A stretch of 64,000 nt of DNA from Myxococcales bacterium (GTDB taxonomy: Bacteria > Myxococcota > B64-G9). Within the stretch, counting starts at the first letter, position 1. Each line of letters begins with the position of its first letter. Positions 25,921 through 37,010 of the stretch are shown one piece after another. The stretch is taken from the NCBI GenBank assembly GCA_012798435.1, contig JAAZNF010000051.1, positions 1 through 64,000 on the forward strand. The letters are read 5' to 3'. Both the position numbers and the translations under genes were made by a program. A model generated the notes under the pieces. The model ran no database searches and was not told the origin of the DNA. It was given only the letters and a program-made list of their open reading frames with translations.

Positions 25921-26073
25921 ATGGGACAAGTCTCCAAGAAAACTTGCCGAAAGACGGGCAGCGTGAAAAATTCTGCAACAAAGAAAAAAAGCCTTGCGGC
26001 GTCGACGAACAAGAGAAGTCCGAAGGTCGTGGACGACAGACAGCTTCTCAAAGACTGGGAGCATGTGACCTGA
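25921..26073 (+). CDS. 50-aa Lys-rich basic protein
   Basis: The frame reads MGQVSKKTCRKTGSVKNSAT … RQLLKDWEHVT and stops at TGA 26071-26073. Thirteen of 50 residues are Lys or Arg, concentrated in the first 40, and the last ten are amphipathic. The support is contextual: a near-perfect AGGAGGAG site four bases before the ATG and a good promoter upstream. It resembles short basic tails that bind nucleic acid, but no family is recognised. A longer frame in another register (25797-26084) has no ribosome site and an implausible composition. Confidence 0.6.
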   Translation: MGQVSKKTCRKTGSVKNSATKKKSLAASTNKRSPKVVDDRQLLKDWEHVT

Positions 26074-26123
26074 CGGGAGATTGAGGCGGGGGAGGATCGA
26101 ACACCGTTGGTCGAGGAGGGGGA

Positions 26124-27020
26124 TCACCTTTCAGGAGCCGGGGTTTTGGGGAGGAGTTTTCTCAGTTCTTCCTGCTTCTTTTCATCAATCAGCTTGGTCG
26201 CTTCTTGCAGCTTCTTCAAGTCGCTTCGAATTTGAAGGTCCTGGTATATCCGATATCCGAGCCAGATTCCGATACCGAGGAGGATCACCAGGGCGAGCAA
26301 GAGGACGTCTCGGAGGCTCAGAGTGAACCGCTGCCGCATGACTCTCGATGAGCTGGCCATGGGCGCCGGCCCGCTGATGATGAGCACCTTCTTTTCTTTC
26401 TCATGGCTCCGGCTCCGGCGGGAGGACGAAGTCCCCTCGAATTCGCTGATATCGAGCGGCTGGATGCCGCCGGTGGTCCCGGTGGCGAAGCGCGGTCTTT
26501 CGCGGCCTTCGGCCGGTCCCGTCGGCACACCCTCCCGCGGTGTCGGCGGTCTGGGGATCTGGCCGGACGGGGTACTCTTCTCTTTCGCGTAGACGGGAGG
26601 AACGGTCTTTTGCGGCGCCGTCGAGTTTTCCATCTCTTCGAAAATGCTCTCCAGCGGTTCGCTGGGCTGTCTGGATTTCTTGCTCCCGGCCGGAGGTGTC
26701 GCGCGTGAGGGTATGGGCGTGGGCTTGAGGAGTCTCGGGCTCGTCACGGGAGGTGCGAAGATCGGGAGGAAATCCTCGTCGGAGGACTGCGGCAGATCGA
26801 TGTCGATGTCGATGGCGTCTTGCGCCGCCGTGGAGTCTTTTTCCGAGCTCCTCGAGCTTCTGGGATCCCTATCCGGCTCGTTCGTCCGCTCCTGAACGAC
26901 CGTGGTCTCGAGATCCGACTCCAGCTCGGACTCGAGTAGCTCGTGGAGCAGGCGCGCCCTGGGTTTCGCACGCTTCGCTTCTGCCTGCGTCGAGTCGTCT
27001 TCGTCGTTCTTTTGGGCCAT
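26124..27020 (-). CDS. Acidic/disordered single-pass membrane protein
   Basis: 298 residues from the ATG at 27020. The frame is open further upstream, but that part overlaps the promoters and the glyQ start. Residues 1-225 are low-complexity, rich in Ser, Pro, Glu and Asp (DAIDIDIDLPQSSDEDF), and probably disordered and cytoplasmic. One transmembrane helix lies at about 245-267 (VLLLALVILLGIGIWLGYRI), followed by a short coiled coil (LKKLQEATKLIDEKKQEELRK). Base composition is less GC-rich than its neighbours. No homology recognised. Divergent from glyQ. Confidence 0.7.
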   Translation of the reverse strand: MAQKNDEDDSTQAEAKRAKPRARLLHELLESELESDLETTVVQERTNEPDRDPRSSRSSEKDSTAAQDAIDIDIDLPQSSDEDFLPIFAPPVTSPRLLKPTPIPSRATPPAGSKKSRQPSEPLESIFEEMENSTAPQKTVPPVYAKEKSTPSGQIPRPPTPREGVPTGPAEGRERPRFATGTTGGIQPLDISEFEGTSSSRRSRSHEKEKKVLIISGPAPMASSSRVMRQRFTLSLRDVLLLALVILLGIGIWLGYRIYQDLQIRSDLKKLQEATKLIDEKKQEELRKLLPKTPAPER

Positions 27021-27036
27021 GAGGAAACCTTGAAAA

Positions 27037-27065
27037 ATGCTATTCCAATCCATCGGATACTGCAA
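27037..27065 (-). promoter_or_regulatory. Promoter of the 26124-27020 gene
   Basis: Minus strand TTGCAG (27065-27060), 17 bases, TAGCAT (27042-27037). The leader would be only about ten bases. Confidence 0.45.
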
Positions 27066-27110
27066 GAATACGGAAGCATTTTTCTCAACGCCGGTGGCCT
27101 TTTCAAGTGC

Positions 27111-27139
27111 TTGACTTGGATCGGGGTCGATGCTAGCTT
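27111..27139 (+). promoter_or_regulatory. Promoter of the glyQ gene train
   Basis: TTGACT (27111-27116), 17 bases, TAGCTT (27134-27139), 26 bases before the glyQ GTG. AAGGGA provides a ribosome site in the short leader. Confidence 0.55.
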
Positions 27140-27165
27140 GCGCCGCGAAAACAAGGGAACCCACC

Positions 27166-28065
<900 letters not shown>

Positions 28066-28070
28066 GATCC

Positions 28071-28376
28071 ATGCAAGACATCGAATCGCTCATGGACAGC
28101 AAGATCATCATTCTCCTGGGAGGAGGCCTTCTGGCCCTGATCGTGGCCGTCATCATGCGCAGGGGCCGCCTCGTGGAAGAGACTCCCTCCGTTTTCGAAC
28201 GGATTCTCTGGGTGGTGGGGATCCTGGCCGTGGTCTCCGGCGTGCTCGTGGCGGTGCTTCGCCCGGACGTGGTCGATCTGCCCAAGCATGACGAGAAGCA
28301 GCTCAAGGAGTTCGACCGCGAGTCTTCGGGCTGTTCGAAGCCGCAACAAGGCCTCAAGGAATACCAGAAGCCCTGA
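28071..28376 (+). CDS. Small two-helix membrane protein between glyQ and glyS
   Basis: 101 residues, ATG five bases after the glyQ stop. Two hydrophobic helices (IIILLGGGLLALIVAVIM at residues 12-29 and ILWVVGILAVVSGVLVAVL at 46-64) flank a short basic loop (RRGRLVEE). The C-terminal 35 residues are polar. Not recognised; placed in the synthetase operon by spacing alone. Confidence 0.7.
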   Translation: MQDIESLMDSKIIILLGGGLLALIVAVIMRRGRLVEETPSVFERILWVVGILAVVSGVLVAVLRPDVVDLPKHDEKQLKEFDRESSGCSKPQQGLKEYQKP

Positions 28377-28386
28377 GGGCCAACTA

Positions 28387-30624
28387 ATGGATTTGCTTCT
28401 TGAAATTGGATGCGAAGAAATTCCGGCTCGATTCCTGCCCCCGGCGCGGGCGGCATTTTCGGAGTTGCTGCAGCGGCGGTGCGCTGAATGCGGGCTGGGG
28501 GAGGGCATCCAGGTCCGTTCGCTGGGCACCCCACGCCGGCTCGCATGGATTGCCGGCGGGTTGCTCGAAGGTCAAAAAGACAAGGACGAAGAGATCCTGG
28601 GTCCGCGGCTGGAGGCCGCCTACGATGCCGACGGGCAGCCGACCCGCGCCTGTCAGGGGTTCTTGAAGAGCCGCAATGCCGCCGTCGGGGATCTGGTCAA
28701 GATCGAGACTTCCCGCGGGACCGTGGTGGGGCTCAGGCGCACCATCCGGGGACGGTCGACCCGCGAGGTGCTCTCGGAGGAGCTCCCCGCGATTCTTTCG
28801 CAGTTCAGCTTTCCCAAGAGCATGCGCTGGGGAGAGGGAACGTTCTCCTTCGTGCGGCCGGTGCACTGGATCGTCTGTCTTCTCGACAATGAAGTCGTTC
28901 CGTTCTCGTTCGCCGGCGTGGAGGCGGGGCGCCACAGCCGGGGACACCGCATGGCGCCCGGGGGCGAGCTCCCGCTCGAACATCCGCGCCAGTACCTCGA
29001 TCGCCTGCGCGAGCGCTTTGTCCTGGTCGATCCGGCCGAGAGGCGGGAATTGATCGCACGTGAGGCGGCCCGGCTGGCGCAGAGCGTCGGCGGCCGGTTG
29101 GTCATGGACGAGGGCCTGCTCGACGAGGTCACCGACTTGGTCGAGTTCCCGGTGCCGGTGCTCGGCCGGTTCGAGCCGGCCTTCCTGGATGTGCCGCGAC
29201 CGGTGCTGGTGGCCGCCATGCGCAACCACCAGCGTTACTTCGCTGTCGAGGACTCGGCGGGAAGGTTGCTGAACGCTTTCGTGGCCGTGGGCAACACGCC
29301 GGTGCGCGACCCGGGAGTGGTGCGACACGGGAACGAGCGCGTGCTGGGCGCGCGCCTCAGCGACGCTCGCTTCTTCTTCGAGCACGACCTGGAGGTGCCG
29401 CTCGCGGAGCGGGTGCCGCGCCTGCAAGACATGCTGTTCCAGGCGGACCTGGGCTCGTACTACGAAAAGTCGGTGCGGGTCGCCAACCTGACCGTGTGGC
29501 TGTCCTGGAAGATGGGCCTGGGTGCGTGGGAGCGCATGAACCGCGTGATCGAGATCCTGACCTACGCCCAGGAAAACCTGCACACGGACGCGGAGCGCAT
29601 CTCCTGGCGGGTGGCGCGCGCGGCCATCTTGTGCAAAGCCGACCTGCTCAGCGAGATGGTCGGCGAGTTCCCGGAGCTGCAGGGGGAGATGGGCGCGGAG
29701 TACGCGCGCCGGAGCGGCGAACAACCCCAGGTGGCGCAGGCCATCGAGGAGCACTACCGCCCCCGCGCCTCGGGCGGGCGGCTGCCCGAGTCGCCCGAGG
29801 GCGCCGTGCTGGCCCTCGCGGACAAACTGGACACCCTGGCCGGCTGCTTCGGCGTGGGCCTGAAACCCAGCGGCGCCGCCGATCCCTACGCCTTGCGCCG
29901 GGCCTGCCTCGGCGTCCTGGCCATCCTGTTCGAACGCTCCCTGCACCTTTCGCTGCGGGAGATGCTGCAACACGCCGTCCGGGGCGTCGCCGACCGCATC
30001 CAGGTCTACCAGCGGAAGAAAGCCGAGGAGAAGGCCCGGCGGGCCGCGCAGAAGAAGAAGGACCTGGCAGCGCCCGAAAGACCCGCGGAATTCTCCGAGG
30101 ACAAGCAGGTGGAGGAGCTGCTGGAGTTCTTCGGCGGCAGGTTGCGCCAACGTCTGCTGGAAGAGGCGCCGGCGGACCGGGTCGAGGCGGTGATGGCGGC
30201 CGGGTTCGACGACCCGGTGGCGGCGCTCTTGCGCTTGCGTGGCCTGTGCTCCATCGCGTCCGATCCATCGTTCGGGGACCTGGTGGTGGCGTTCCGCAGG
30301 GTGAGCCGCATCCTGGAAGGGTTCGCGCAGGACGGTTTCGATCCGACCCGGCTTTCGCACCCCGAGGAGCGGCAGCTCTATCAGGTGGTGAGCGAGATCG
30401 GGCCGGTGTTCGAGGAGCACCTTGCGGCCCACCGGTATTCCGAGGCGCTCGCGCTCCTGGCGGGGCGCTTGCGTGCGCCGGTGGACGCTTTCTTCGAGAA
30501 GATCCTGGTCAACGACCCCGCGGACGCGAGCGGCAGCGCCAACCGCAAGGCGCTGCTTCACCGCATCAACGGGATGTTCTCGCGGGTGGCGGATTTCAAC
30601 CGTCTCCAGGTGCGAGAGGGATAG
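28387..30624 (+). CDS. glyS: Glycyl-tRNA synthetase beta subunit
   Basis: 745 residues, beginning [20 protein letters not shown], the hallmark of GlyS. Conserved stretches include [33 protein letters not shown]-type ([14 protein letters not shown]) and [17 protein letters not shown]. The beta subunit carries the tRNA-binding domains of the alpha2beta2 enzyme. It is longer than the usual 690 or so residues because of a charged Lys/Glu-rich insertion at about residues 540-575 ([17 protein letters not shown]). It ends in TAG, which shows that amber is a normal stop here. Confidence 0.96.
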   Translation: MDLLLEIGCEEIPARFLPPARAAFSELLQRRCAECGLGEGIQVRSLGTPRRLAWIAGGLLEGQKDKDEEILGPRLEAAYDADGQPTRACQGFLKSRNAAVGDLVKIETSRGTVVGLRRTIRGRSTREVLSEELPAILSQFSFPKSMRWGEGTFSFVRPVHWIVCLLDNEVVPFSFAGVEAGRHSRGHRMAPGGELPLEHPRQYLDRLRERFVLVDPAERRELIAREAARLAQSVGGRLVMDEGLLDEVTDLVEFPVPVLGRFEPAFLDVPRPVLVAAMRNHQRYFAVEDSAGRLLNAFVAVGNTPVRDPGVVRHGNERVLGARLSDARFFFEHDLEVPLAERVPRLQDMLFQADLGSYYEKSVRVANLTVWLSWKMGLGAWERMNRVIEILTYAQENLHTDAERISWRVARAAILCKADLLSEMVGEFPELQGEMGAEYARRSGEQPQVAQAIEEHYRPRASGGRLPESPEGAVLALADKLDTLAGCFGVGLKPSGAADPYALRRACLGVLAILFERSLHLSLREMLQHAVRGVADRIQVYQRKKAEEKARRAAQKKKDLAAPERPAEFSEDKQVEELLEFFGGRLRQRLLEEAPADRVEAVMAAGFDDPVAALLRLRGLCSIASDPSFGDLVVAFRRVSRILEGFAQDGFDPTRLSHPEERQLYQVVSEIGPVFEEHLAAHRYSEALALLAGRLRAPVDAFFEKILVNDPADASGSANRKALLHRINGMFSRVADFNRLQVREG

Positions 30625-30673
30625 CCAACGCGTGCGCGCCGCGTCTCAGGCGCGACGAAACCGGAGGATTCGC

Positions 30674-33577
30674 ATGGCGACGAAGATGGTGTACTTTTTC
30701 GGTGACGGGAAGGCCGAGGGCGACGGCAGCATGAAGAACCTGCTCGGGGGCAAGGGCGCCGGACTGGCGGAGATGAGCCGGCTGGGCATCCCCGTCCCCG
30801 CGGGCTTCACCATCACCACCGAGGTGTGCACCTCCTTCTACCAGAACCGCAAAACCTACCCGGCCGGCTTGAAAAAGGCGGTCGAGGATTGCCTGCGCCG
30901 GGTGGAGAAGGTCATGGGAGCGCGCTTCGGCTCCCGCGACAATCCCCTGCTGGTGTCGGTGAGATCGGGCGCGCGGGTGAGCATGCCGGGCATGATGGAC
31001 ACCGTGCTCAACCTGGGGCTCAACGACCAGACCGTGGAGGGGCTGGCCGCCGCCACCGGCAACCCGCGCTTCGCCTGGGACTCCTACCGGCGCTTCGTGC
31101 AGATGTACGGTGACGTGGTGTTGGGCCTGAAGCCCGAGGGCAAGGACGACATCGATCCGTTCGAGGAGATCCTGGAGCAGAAGAAGCACGCCGTCGGCGC
31201 CAAGTTCGACACCGACCTCGACGTCGAGGCCCTGAAGGACCTGGTGGCGCTCTTCAAGCAAGCCATCCTGCGGCGCACCGGCAAGAAGTTCCCCGAGGAC
31301 CCGGAGGAGCAACTGTGGGGCGCCATCGGGGCAGTGTTCGGCTCGTGGAACAACGACCGCGCCAAGGCCTACCGCCAGCTCAACGGCATCCCCGAGGGCT
31401 GGGGCACGGCGGTCAACGTCCAGGCCATGGTGTTCGGCAACCTGGGAGACGACAGCGGCACCGGGGTGATGTTCAGCCGCGACGCGGCCACCGGGGAGCG
31501 GCGCCTGTACGGCGAGTTCTTGATGAACGCCCAGGGCGAGGACGTGGTGGCCGGCATCCGCACCCCGCGGCGCATCGAGGAGATGGCCCAGATCGACGAG
31601 CGGCTCTATCAGCAGGTGAAGGACGTGGCCGAGCGGCTGGAGCGCCACTTCCGCGACATGCAGGACATGGAGTTCACGGTCCAGCGCGGCAAGCTGTGGA
31701 TGCTGCAGACCCGCAACGGCAAGCGCACCGGATTCGCCGCGGTCCGCATCGCGGTGGAGATGGTGAAGGAAGGGCTCATCGACGAGCGCGAGGCGCTGCG
31801 CCGGGTGTCCCCGGAGGCGCTGGATCAGTTGCTGCGCCCGGTGTTCGACCGGGAGGACAAGGCGCACGCCCTCTCCCACGGCCGGTTGCTGGCCAAGGGG
31901 CTGAACGCCGGGCCCGGCGCCGCCTCGGGGCGGGTGGTGTTCAACGCCCAGGACGCCGAGGACTGGGCGCGCCGTGACGAGAAGGTCATCCTGGTCCGCA
32001 TCGAGACCTCGCCCGAGGACATCCGCGGCATGGACGCCGCCCAGGGCATCCTCACCGCCCGTGGCGGCATGACCTCGCATGCGGCGCTGGTCGCCCGCCA
32101 GATGGGAAAGGTGTGCGTGGCCGGCTGCGGCGAGCTGCGCATCGACTACAAGATGCGCCAGATGCGGGTGGGCGCCAAGACCATCCAGGAGGGCGACTGG
32201 ATCTCCATCGACGGTACGACCGGCGAGGTCATCGAGGGGCGCGTCAAGACCAAACCCTCCGAGGTGCTCCAGGTCCTCGAGGAGAAGACCCTGGCGCCCG
32301 AAAAGTCGCCGATCTACCAGCAGTACGCACAGCTCATGGCCTGGTCCGATCGCCTGCGCCGTCTGGGTATCCGCACCAACGCCGATCAACCGGACCAGGC
32401 GGCCATCGCGGTGGCCTTCGGCGCGGAGGGCATCGGCCTGTGCCGGACCGAGCACATGTTCTTCGGCGAGCAGAAGATCGGCCCCATGCGGGAGATGATC
32501 CTGGCCGATGACGCGACCTCGCGGGAGAAGGCGCTGGCGAAGCTGCTGCCCCTGCAGCGCCAGGACTTCGTGGGCATCTTCCGGGCCATGGGCGAGCGGC
32601 CGGTGACCATCCGCACCCTGGATCCCCCGCTGCACGAGTTCTTGCCCCACCAGGAGCACGAGATCGCGGCGCTGTCGCAACAGATGAACATTCCACCGGA
32701 GAAGATCCGCGCCCGGGTGGAGGCGCTGCACGAGGCCAACCCCATGCTGGGCCACCGCGGCTGCCGGCTGGGGATCACCTTCCCCGAGATCACCGCCATG
32801 CAGGCCCGCGCCATCCTGGAGGCGGCCTGCCTGGTCAAGAAGGAGGCCCGCTTCACGCCCCACCCGGAGATCATGATCCCGCTGGTGGGGTTCCTCTCGG
32901 AGCTCCGCCACCAGACCCGCATCGTGCGAGAGGTGGCCGAGAAGGTCTTCGCCGAGCAGGGCGTCCGGGTGGCCTACTCCGTCGGGACCATGATCGAGCT
33001 GCCGCGCGCGGCCTTGACCGCCGAGGAGATCGCCGAGGAGGCCGAGTTCTTCTCCTTCGGCACCAACGATCTCACCCAGACCGCGTTGGGCTTGAGCCGG
33101 GATGATGCCGGCAAGTTCCTGCGGCCGTACCGCGACCTCAACATCCTCGAGGACGATCCCTTCCAGACCCTGGACACCGTCGGCGTCGGCCGCCTGATCC
33201 AGATGGCCGTGGAGAAGGGGCGGGGACGGCGCCAGGGGCTCAAGGTGGGTATCTGCGGCGAACACGGCGGCGATCCCCGCTCCATCGCCTTCTGCCACCG
33301 GGTCGGCCTGAACTACGTCTCTTGTTCGCCGTTCCGGGTCCCGATCGCTCGCCTGGCCGCCGCGCAAGCAGCCCTGAACGAGCCCGCCAAGGCCGCGAAA
33401 GGCGCGGGCCGCACCGCCAAGAAAGCGACCCTGGCAAAGAAGGGTAAGAAGACAGTGGTGAAGAAGGCGCACAAAGCCCCAAAGGCATCGAGGAGCGCCG
33501 CCCGTAGACCCTCCGGCCGGCCGGCCGGGAAGAAAGCCCGGCGCCGGATGGTTTCAGCCCGCGAGGCGCGGAGGTAA
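30674..33577 (+). CDS. ppdK: Pyruvate, phosphate dikinase with basic C-terminal tail
   Basis: 967 residues; GGAGG lies six bases before the ATG. The N-terminal ATP-binding domain starts with [20 protein letters not shown]. The phosphohistidine domain has [15 protein letters not shown] with catalytic His469. The C-terminal PEP/pyruvate TIM barrel has LGHRGCRLG and ICGEHGGDP with catalytic Cys861. It interconverts pyruvate, ATP and phosphate with PEP, AMP and PPi. The normal protein ends near residue 902; here a 65-residue tail with 14 Lys and 11 Arg follows ([19 protein letters not shown]). Neighbouring glyQS is a frequent arrangement in related bacteria (from memory). Confidence 0.96.
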   Translation: MATKMVYFFGDGKAEGDGSMKNLLGGKGAGLAEMSRLGIPVPAGFTITTEVCTSFYQNRKTYPAGLKKAVEDCLRRVEKVMGARFGSRDNPLLVSVRSGARVSMPGMMDTVLNLGLNDQTVEGLAAATGNPRFAWDSYRRFVQMYGDVVLGLKPEGKDDIDPFEEILEQKKHAVGAKFDTDLDVEALKDLVALFKQAILRRTGKKFPEDPEEQLWGAIGAVFGSWNNDRAKAYRQLNGIPEGWGTAVNVQAMVFGNLGDDSGTGVMFSRDAATGERRLYGEFLMNAQGEDVVAGIRTPRRIEEMAQIDERLYQQVKDVAERLERHFRDMQDMEFTVQRGKLWMLQTRNGKRTGFAAVRIAVEMVKEGLIDEREALRRVSPEALDQLLRPVFDREDKAHALSHGRLLAKGLNAGPGAASGRVVFNAQDAEDWARRDEKVILVRIETSPEDIRGMDAAQGILTARGGMTSHAALVARQMGKVCVAGCGELRIDYKMRQMRVGAKTIQEGDWISIDGTTGEVIEGRVKTKPSEVLQVLEEKTLAPEKSPIYQQYAQLMAWSDRLRRLGIRTNADQPDQAAIAVAFGAEGIGLCRTEHMFFGEQKIGPMREMILADDATSREKALAKLLPLQRQDFVGIFRAMGERPVTIRTLDPPLHEFLPHQEHEIAALSQQMNIPPEKIRARVEALHEANPMLGHRGCRLGITFPEITAMQARAILEAACLVKKEARFTPHPEIMIPLVGFLSELRHQTRIVREVAEKVFAEQGVRVAYSVGTMIELPRAALTAEEIAEEAEFFSFGTNDLTQTALGLSRDDAGKFLRPYRDLNILEDDPFQTLDTVGVGRLIQMAVEKGRGRRQGLKVGICGEHGGDPRSIAFCHRVGLNYVSCSPFRVPIARLAAAQAALNEPAKAAKGAGRTAKKATLAKKGKKTVVKKAHKAPKASRSAARRPSGRPAGKKARRRMVSAREARR

Positions 33578-33579
33578 TC

Positions 33580-34836
33580 GTGAAGCGATGCCGCAAGGCA
33601 GCCCTCGCCCTGGGTGCCATCGCGCTCCTGGCCGGCTGCGGGGCGCAACCCCTGGGCGAGGATATTCCGGAGAGATCCTTCCAGTTCCCGGTGGGGCTGG
33701 CCGTTCATCCCCAGGGGTTCGCGCTGGTGGTCAGCAGCAACTTCGACCTGCGGTACGCCGGGGGATCGCTGCGCACCATCGATCTCAACCGCCTGGCCGC
33801 CCGGCTGGACGCGGGCGCCCCGGCCGGCGAGTCCTTCAGCGATCTGATCGACGACAACCAGGCGGTGGGACTGCCGGCGTTCGCCGGGGAGATCCACATC
33901 TCCCCGGACGGCACCCTGGCCACGGTCACCTTGCGGCAGAGCAATGAACTGGCGCTGATCGACCTGCGCGTCATGTCAGCGGGTGGCCAGGCCAGCCTGG
34001 AACTGTCGTGCTGGAGCGGGACTCGTCCCGCTGGCAAGTTTCCACTGTGCGAAGGGGGCCGACACCTGGTGCCCCTCAGCGGGATCGATCCGTTCGCCTC
34101 GATGTTCCTCCCCCCGACGGCCGGTTTCTCGTACGAGGTGCTGGTCGGGTTTTTGCGCTCGGGCGACCTGGACCGGGTCCAGATCCCGGACCGCACGCAG
34201 AGTCAGGATCCGCCACGGGTGGCGTACAGCCTCTCGACCTACGCCCGCGGAGTCAACGCCTTCGCCAGGTCCCCGGTGAGCGGCCGCGCCTACTTGACGG
34301 ATCGCTACCGGGGCGCGAACGCCAACGCCATCTACTTTTTCGATCCGGCGGCGGGTTCGAACGCGACGGTCGGCGTGCTCAACCTTTTCTCCCTGCTCAT
34401 GGGCAGCGAGACCCGTGGTGCCGATTTCCTGGCGGATGGCACCACCCTGGGCGTTCTGGTGCGCAACCCCAACCTGATCTTGTTCTTGGACACCCGCTTG
34501 GATCTCGACGGCAACCCGGCGAACAGCTACCAGGGCAGCGAGGTGCTCGGTCACGGCCCCACCCGGCTGCGGCGAAACGGAGACTTCTTGTACGTCACCG
34601 CCACCGAGGACGATGCACTGTACGTGGTGCACGCCCCGAGCCGGCGCCTGTACGCGGTCCGCGAGGACGTATGCCGCGGCCCGTTCGAGGTGGACTTCTG
34701 GAACGAGGCGGGCCGCCAGTGGGCGTTGATAAGCTGCTTCGAGGAGGACGTGGTGGCCGTGGTGGACGCCGATCCCGCTTCACCCTCCTTCCTCGAAACG
34801 CTGGCTCGGGTGGGACAGCGCCGCCCCGAGGAGTGA
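33580..34836 (+). CDS. Lipoprotein, propeller-like
   Basis: 418 residues. The GTG at 33580 lies two bases after the ppdK stop, and its GGAGG site is inside the last ppdK codons. Lipobox LLAGC with Cys20. The mature part has repeated strand patterns typical of surface beta-propellers (FPVGLAVHPQGFALVVSSNF, EIHISPDGTLATVTLRQSNE, ALYVVHAPSRRLYAVREDVC). It pairs with the similar 720-aa lipoprotein that follows after two bases. Function unknown. Confidence 0.75.
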   Translation: MKRCRKAALALGAIALLAGCGAQPLGEDIPERSFQFPVGLAVHPQGFALVVSSNFDLRYAGGSLRTIDLNRLAARLDAGAPAGESFSDLIDDNQAVGLPAFAGEIHISPDGTLATVTLRQSNELALIDLRVMSAGGQASLELSCWSGTRPAGKFPLCEGGRHLVPLSGIDPFASMFLPPTAGFSYEVLVGFLRSGDLDRVQIPDRTQSQDPPRVAYSLSTYARGVNAFARSPVSGRAYLTDRYRGANANAIYFFDPAAGSNATVGVLNLFSLLMGSETRGADFLADGTTLGVLVRNPNLILFLDTRLDLDGNPANSYQGSEVLGHGPTRLRRNGDFLYVTATEDDALYVVHAPSRRLYAVREDVCRGPFEVDFWNEAGRQWALISCFEEDVVAVVDADPASPSFLETLARVGQRRPEE

Positions 34837-34838
34837 CC

Positions 34839-37001
34839 ATGAGATCTTTTTCGTGGCGGCTTCTTTTACTGGCCGCGATCCTGGGTGGTTGCGAGGAGCC
34901 GAGCGCCACCATGACCGGGCGCCTGGCCGGGCCCATGGGCCTCGGGCTGTTCACCGGGTGCGCGCAGTCCAACCCGGCCTGCGATAGGATAAGCGAGGGA
35001 CGCCCGTTGTTGCTCATCTCCGACTCGCTGAGCGACGAGCTGCGGGTCTTCGACATCAAGGCCCGCAACTTCTTTGCCTCCTACGACCCGCTGTTTCCGC
35101 TGGCGGTGCCGGTGGGGGAGCGGCCGCGCGGCATGGCGCTCGACCCGCTCCGGCGGTACGCCTTCGTGGCGAACTCCGCGCTGGCCAACGCCTCGCTGGT
35201 GGATCTTTCGCCGGACCGGCTGGTGGAGATCGACACCGACGCCGACCCGGCCACCTGCGCGGCGGAACTCCCTCCGAGCGGAGATCGCTGCCGCGCCGGG
35301 GTGAGCCGGGTCTCGCTCTCCGAGGACCCGTTCGCCTTGCCGGAGGCCGTGGTCGTTCCCGCGGGAAGCGGTGATCCCGTATGGAACCCGTCCGATCCGT
35401 TGCCCGTGTTCGTGAGTTTGCCCGGGACCGGCGAGCTGGCGGTGCTCGAGTTTCGCTACCCCGAATCGCAACCCGACAACCGGCCGCGCCTGAGCCTGCA
35501 GAGGCGCATCGCCGTGGGTGGAGTCCCCTCGGGGATGGCGGTCACCCCCGACGCTGTCCGGGTGTACCTGGCCGACGAGGGCAGTGACAGCGTGGCGGTG
35601 GTGGAGGTGGCGACGGGGTCGGTGACGCGAGTGCCCGTGGGCGGCCCCAGCCGGCGCCTGGCGCTGGCTCCGGATGGTTCGGTGGTGTACGTGCTGCGCC
35701 TGGATCGGGGCCGGGTGATGCTGCTCGACACGGCGAGCCTCGCCCTGCGCGCGCCGGGCGATGTCCGGCCCGAAGCGCAGGACCCCGCCACGGGGCTCGC
35801 CGAGGGGATCTACCTCACCGGCATTCCTCGCGAGATCACCTTCGTGCGCGGCAGTCCCATGCGGGTCCTGAGCGAGGCCGGCCAGGCCCGCGACTACACC
35901 ACTGAGCTGCTGACGGCGGAGGAGTTCGAGGCACGCAAAGCGCAGGAGCCCGAGTTCGTCGAACACGTGGTCACCACCTTCGCCTACCTCTCGAACATGA
36001 ACGGCAACGTGTACTTCCTGGACGCCGAGAACCACCGACCCATCGACTCGCAACCGTTCATCGGGGCCATGGTCCTGGGGGCGCCGCGCCTCACCGTGTC
36101 CGGCACGGCGGTGGCCACCGAGGAGCTGGACGCCTGCGTCCACGATGCCCATTGCCCGTACCCGCAGCTGGCCGACTACGACAAGGTCAAGGGGGAGACC
36201 GAGCAGCGCCCCATCTATTATGGTGTCTGGATGAAGACATCCATCACGCCGACCGCGCCCTGGGTATTCACCTGGGAGGGCACGCTGGCGGGTAGCGAAC
36301 AATCCACCACGGGGCGGTTCGACGGCTGGCTCCTTCGCGACGACCGGCCGGGCCTGGATTTCGTGGCCTCGGGGGTCGAGGTGGGCGACCGGCTGGTGGT
36401 CACCTCCGCTCCGCAGGGGAGCGGGGCCGACGACCCGTGTCGTCCGGGGAGCGGCGCCACCGAGTCGGACAGCGTTCGCAGCGAGTTCGAGATCGCCTCC
36501 GTGGGCACGGACTTCCTCGAGCTTTCTCCGGTCGAGGGAATGGCGCCCGCCGCCTGCTGGCCGGAGGCGCTGCGCTACAACGTGCGCGCGTACAACGCCT
36601 GGACCGTGTACACCGAGATTCCGCTGGGCACCCCGCGCTGGATGCCGCGCATCCACCCGGTCCCGTTCTCGGACCCTCCCCCGGAGCAGCCGGTGTACGA
36701 CAACGGTTACATCGCGCTCACCATGTTCGACCCCGGGCCGGACGAGAACGGGCAGCCGCGGCAAATCCCGCGCGACACCACCTGGGGTTTCAACAGCGAC
36801 AGCGGGTTCAGCCCGCTGGTCTTCGCGCCCTCGGTGCGCGCCGGAGCGGCCGGGCCGCTCCTCCCGGTCGACCTCTCCAGCGAGACCGGCGAGACCTCGC
36901 CCAAGGACGACCGGGTGTACATGCTGTTCACCGGCTCCAACGCCATGATGGAGTTCTTCCCGGGGCAGTTCGACGCCCTCAACTACATCCTGTACCAGTG
37001 A
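34839..37001 (+). CDS. Large lipoprotein with YVTN-type beta-propeller segments
   Basis: 720 residues. Lipobox ILGGC with Cys18. Residues 55-330 contain YVTN/NHL-like blades (ERPRGMALDPLRRYAFVANS, GVPSGMAVTPDAVRVYLADE, PSRRLALAPDGSVVYVL). The second half is beta-rich with several Cys residues and lacks a recognisable motif. It is likely anchored in the outer membrane. With the preceding lipoprotein it separates ppdK from the polysaccharide export genes; whether it acts with them is unknown. Confidence 0.75.
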   Translation: MRSFSWRLLLLAAILGGCEEPSATMTGRLAGPMGLGLFTGCAQSNPACDRISEGRPLLLISDSLSDELRVFDIKARNFFASYDPLFPLAVPVGERPRGMALDPLRRYAFVANSALANASLVDLSPDRLVEIDTDADPATCAAELPPSGDRCRAGVSRVSLSEDPFALPEAVVVPAGSGDPVWNPSDPLPVFVSLPGTGELAVLEFRYPESQPDNRPRLSLQRRIAVGGVPSGMAVTPDAVRVYLADEGSDSVAVVEVATGSVTRVPVGGPSRRLALAPDGSVVYVLRLDRGRVMLLDTASLALRAPGDVRPEAQDPATGLAEGIYLTGIPREITFVRGSPMRVLSEAGQARDYTTELLTAEEFEARKAQEPEFVEHVVTTFAYLSNMNGNVYFLDAENHRPIDSQPFIGAMVLGAPRLTVSGTAVATEELDACVHDAHCPYPQLADYDKVKGETEQRPIYYGVWMKTSITPTAPWVFTWEGTLAGSEQSTTGRFDGWLLRDDRPGLDFVASGVEVGDRLVVTSAPQGSGADDPCRPGSGATESDSVRSEFEIASVGTDFLELSPVEGMAPAACWPEALRYNVRAYNAWTVYTEIPLGTPRWMPRIHPVPFSDPPPEQPVYDNGYIALTMFDPGPDENGQPRQIPRDTTWGFNSDSGFSPLVFAPSVRAGAAGPLLPVDLSSETGETSPKDDRVYMLFTGSNAMMEFFPGQFDALNYILYQ

Positions 37002-37010
37002 GTTTTCGAG

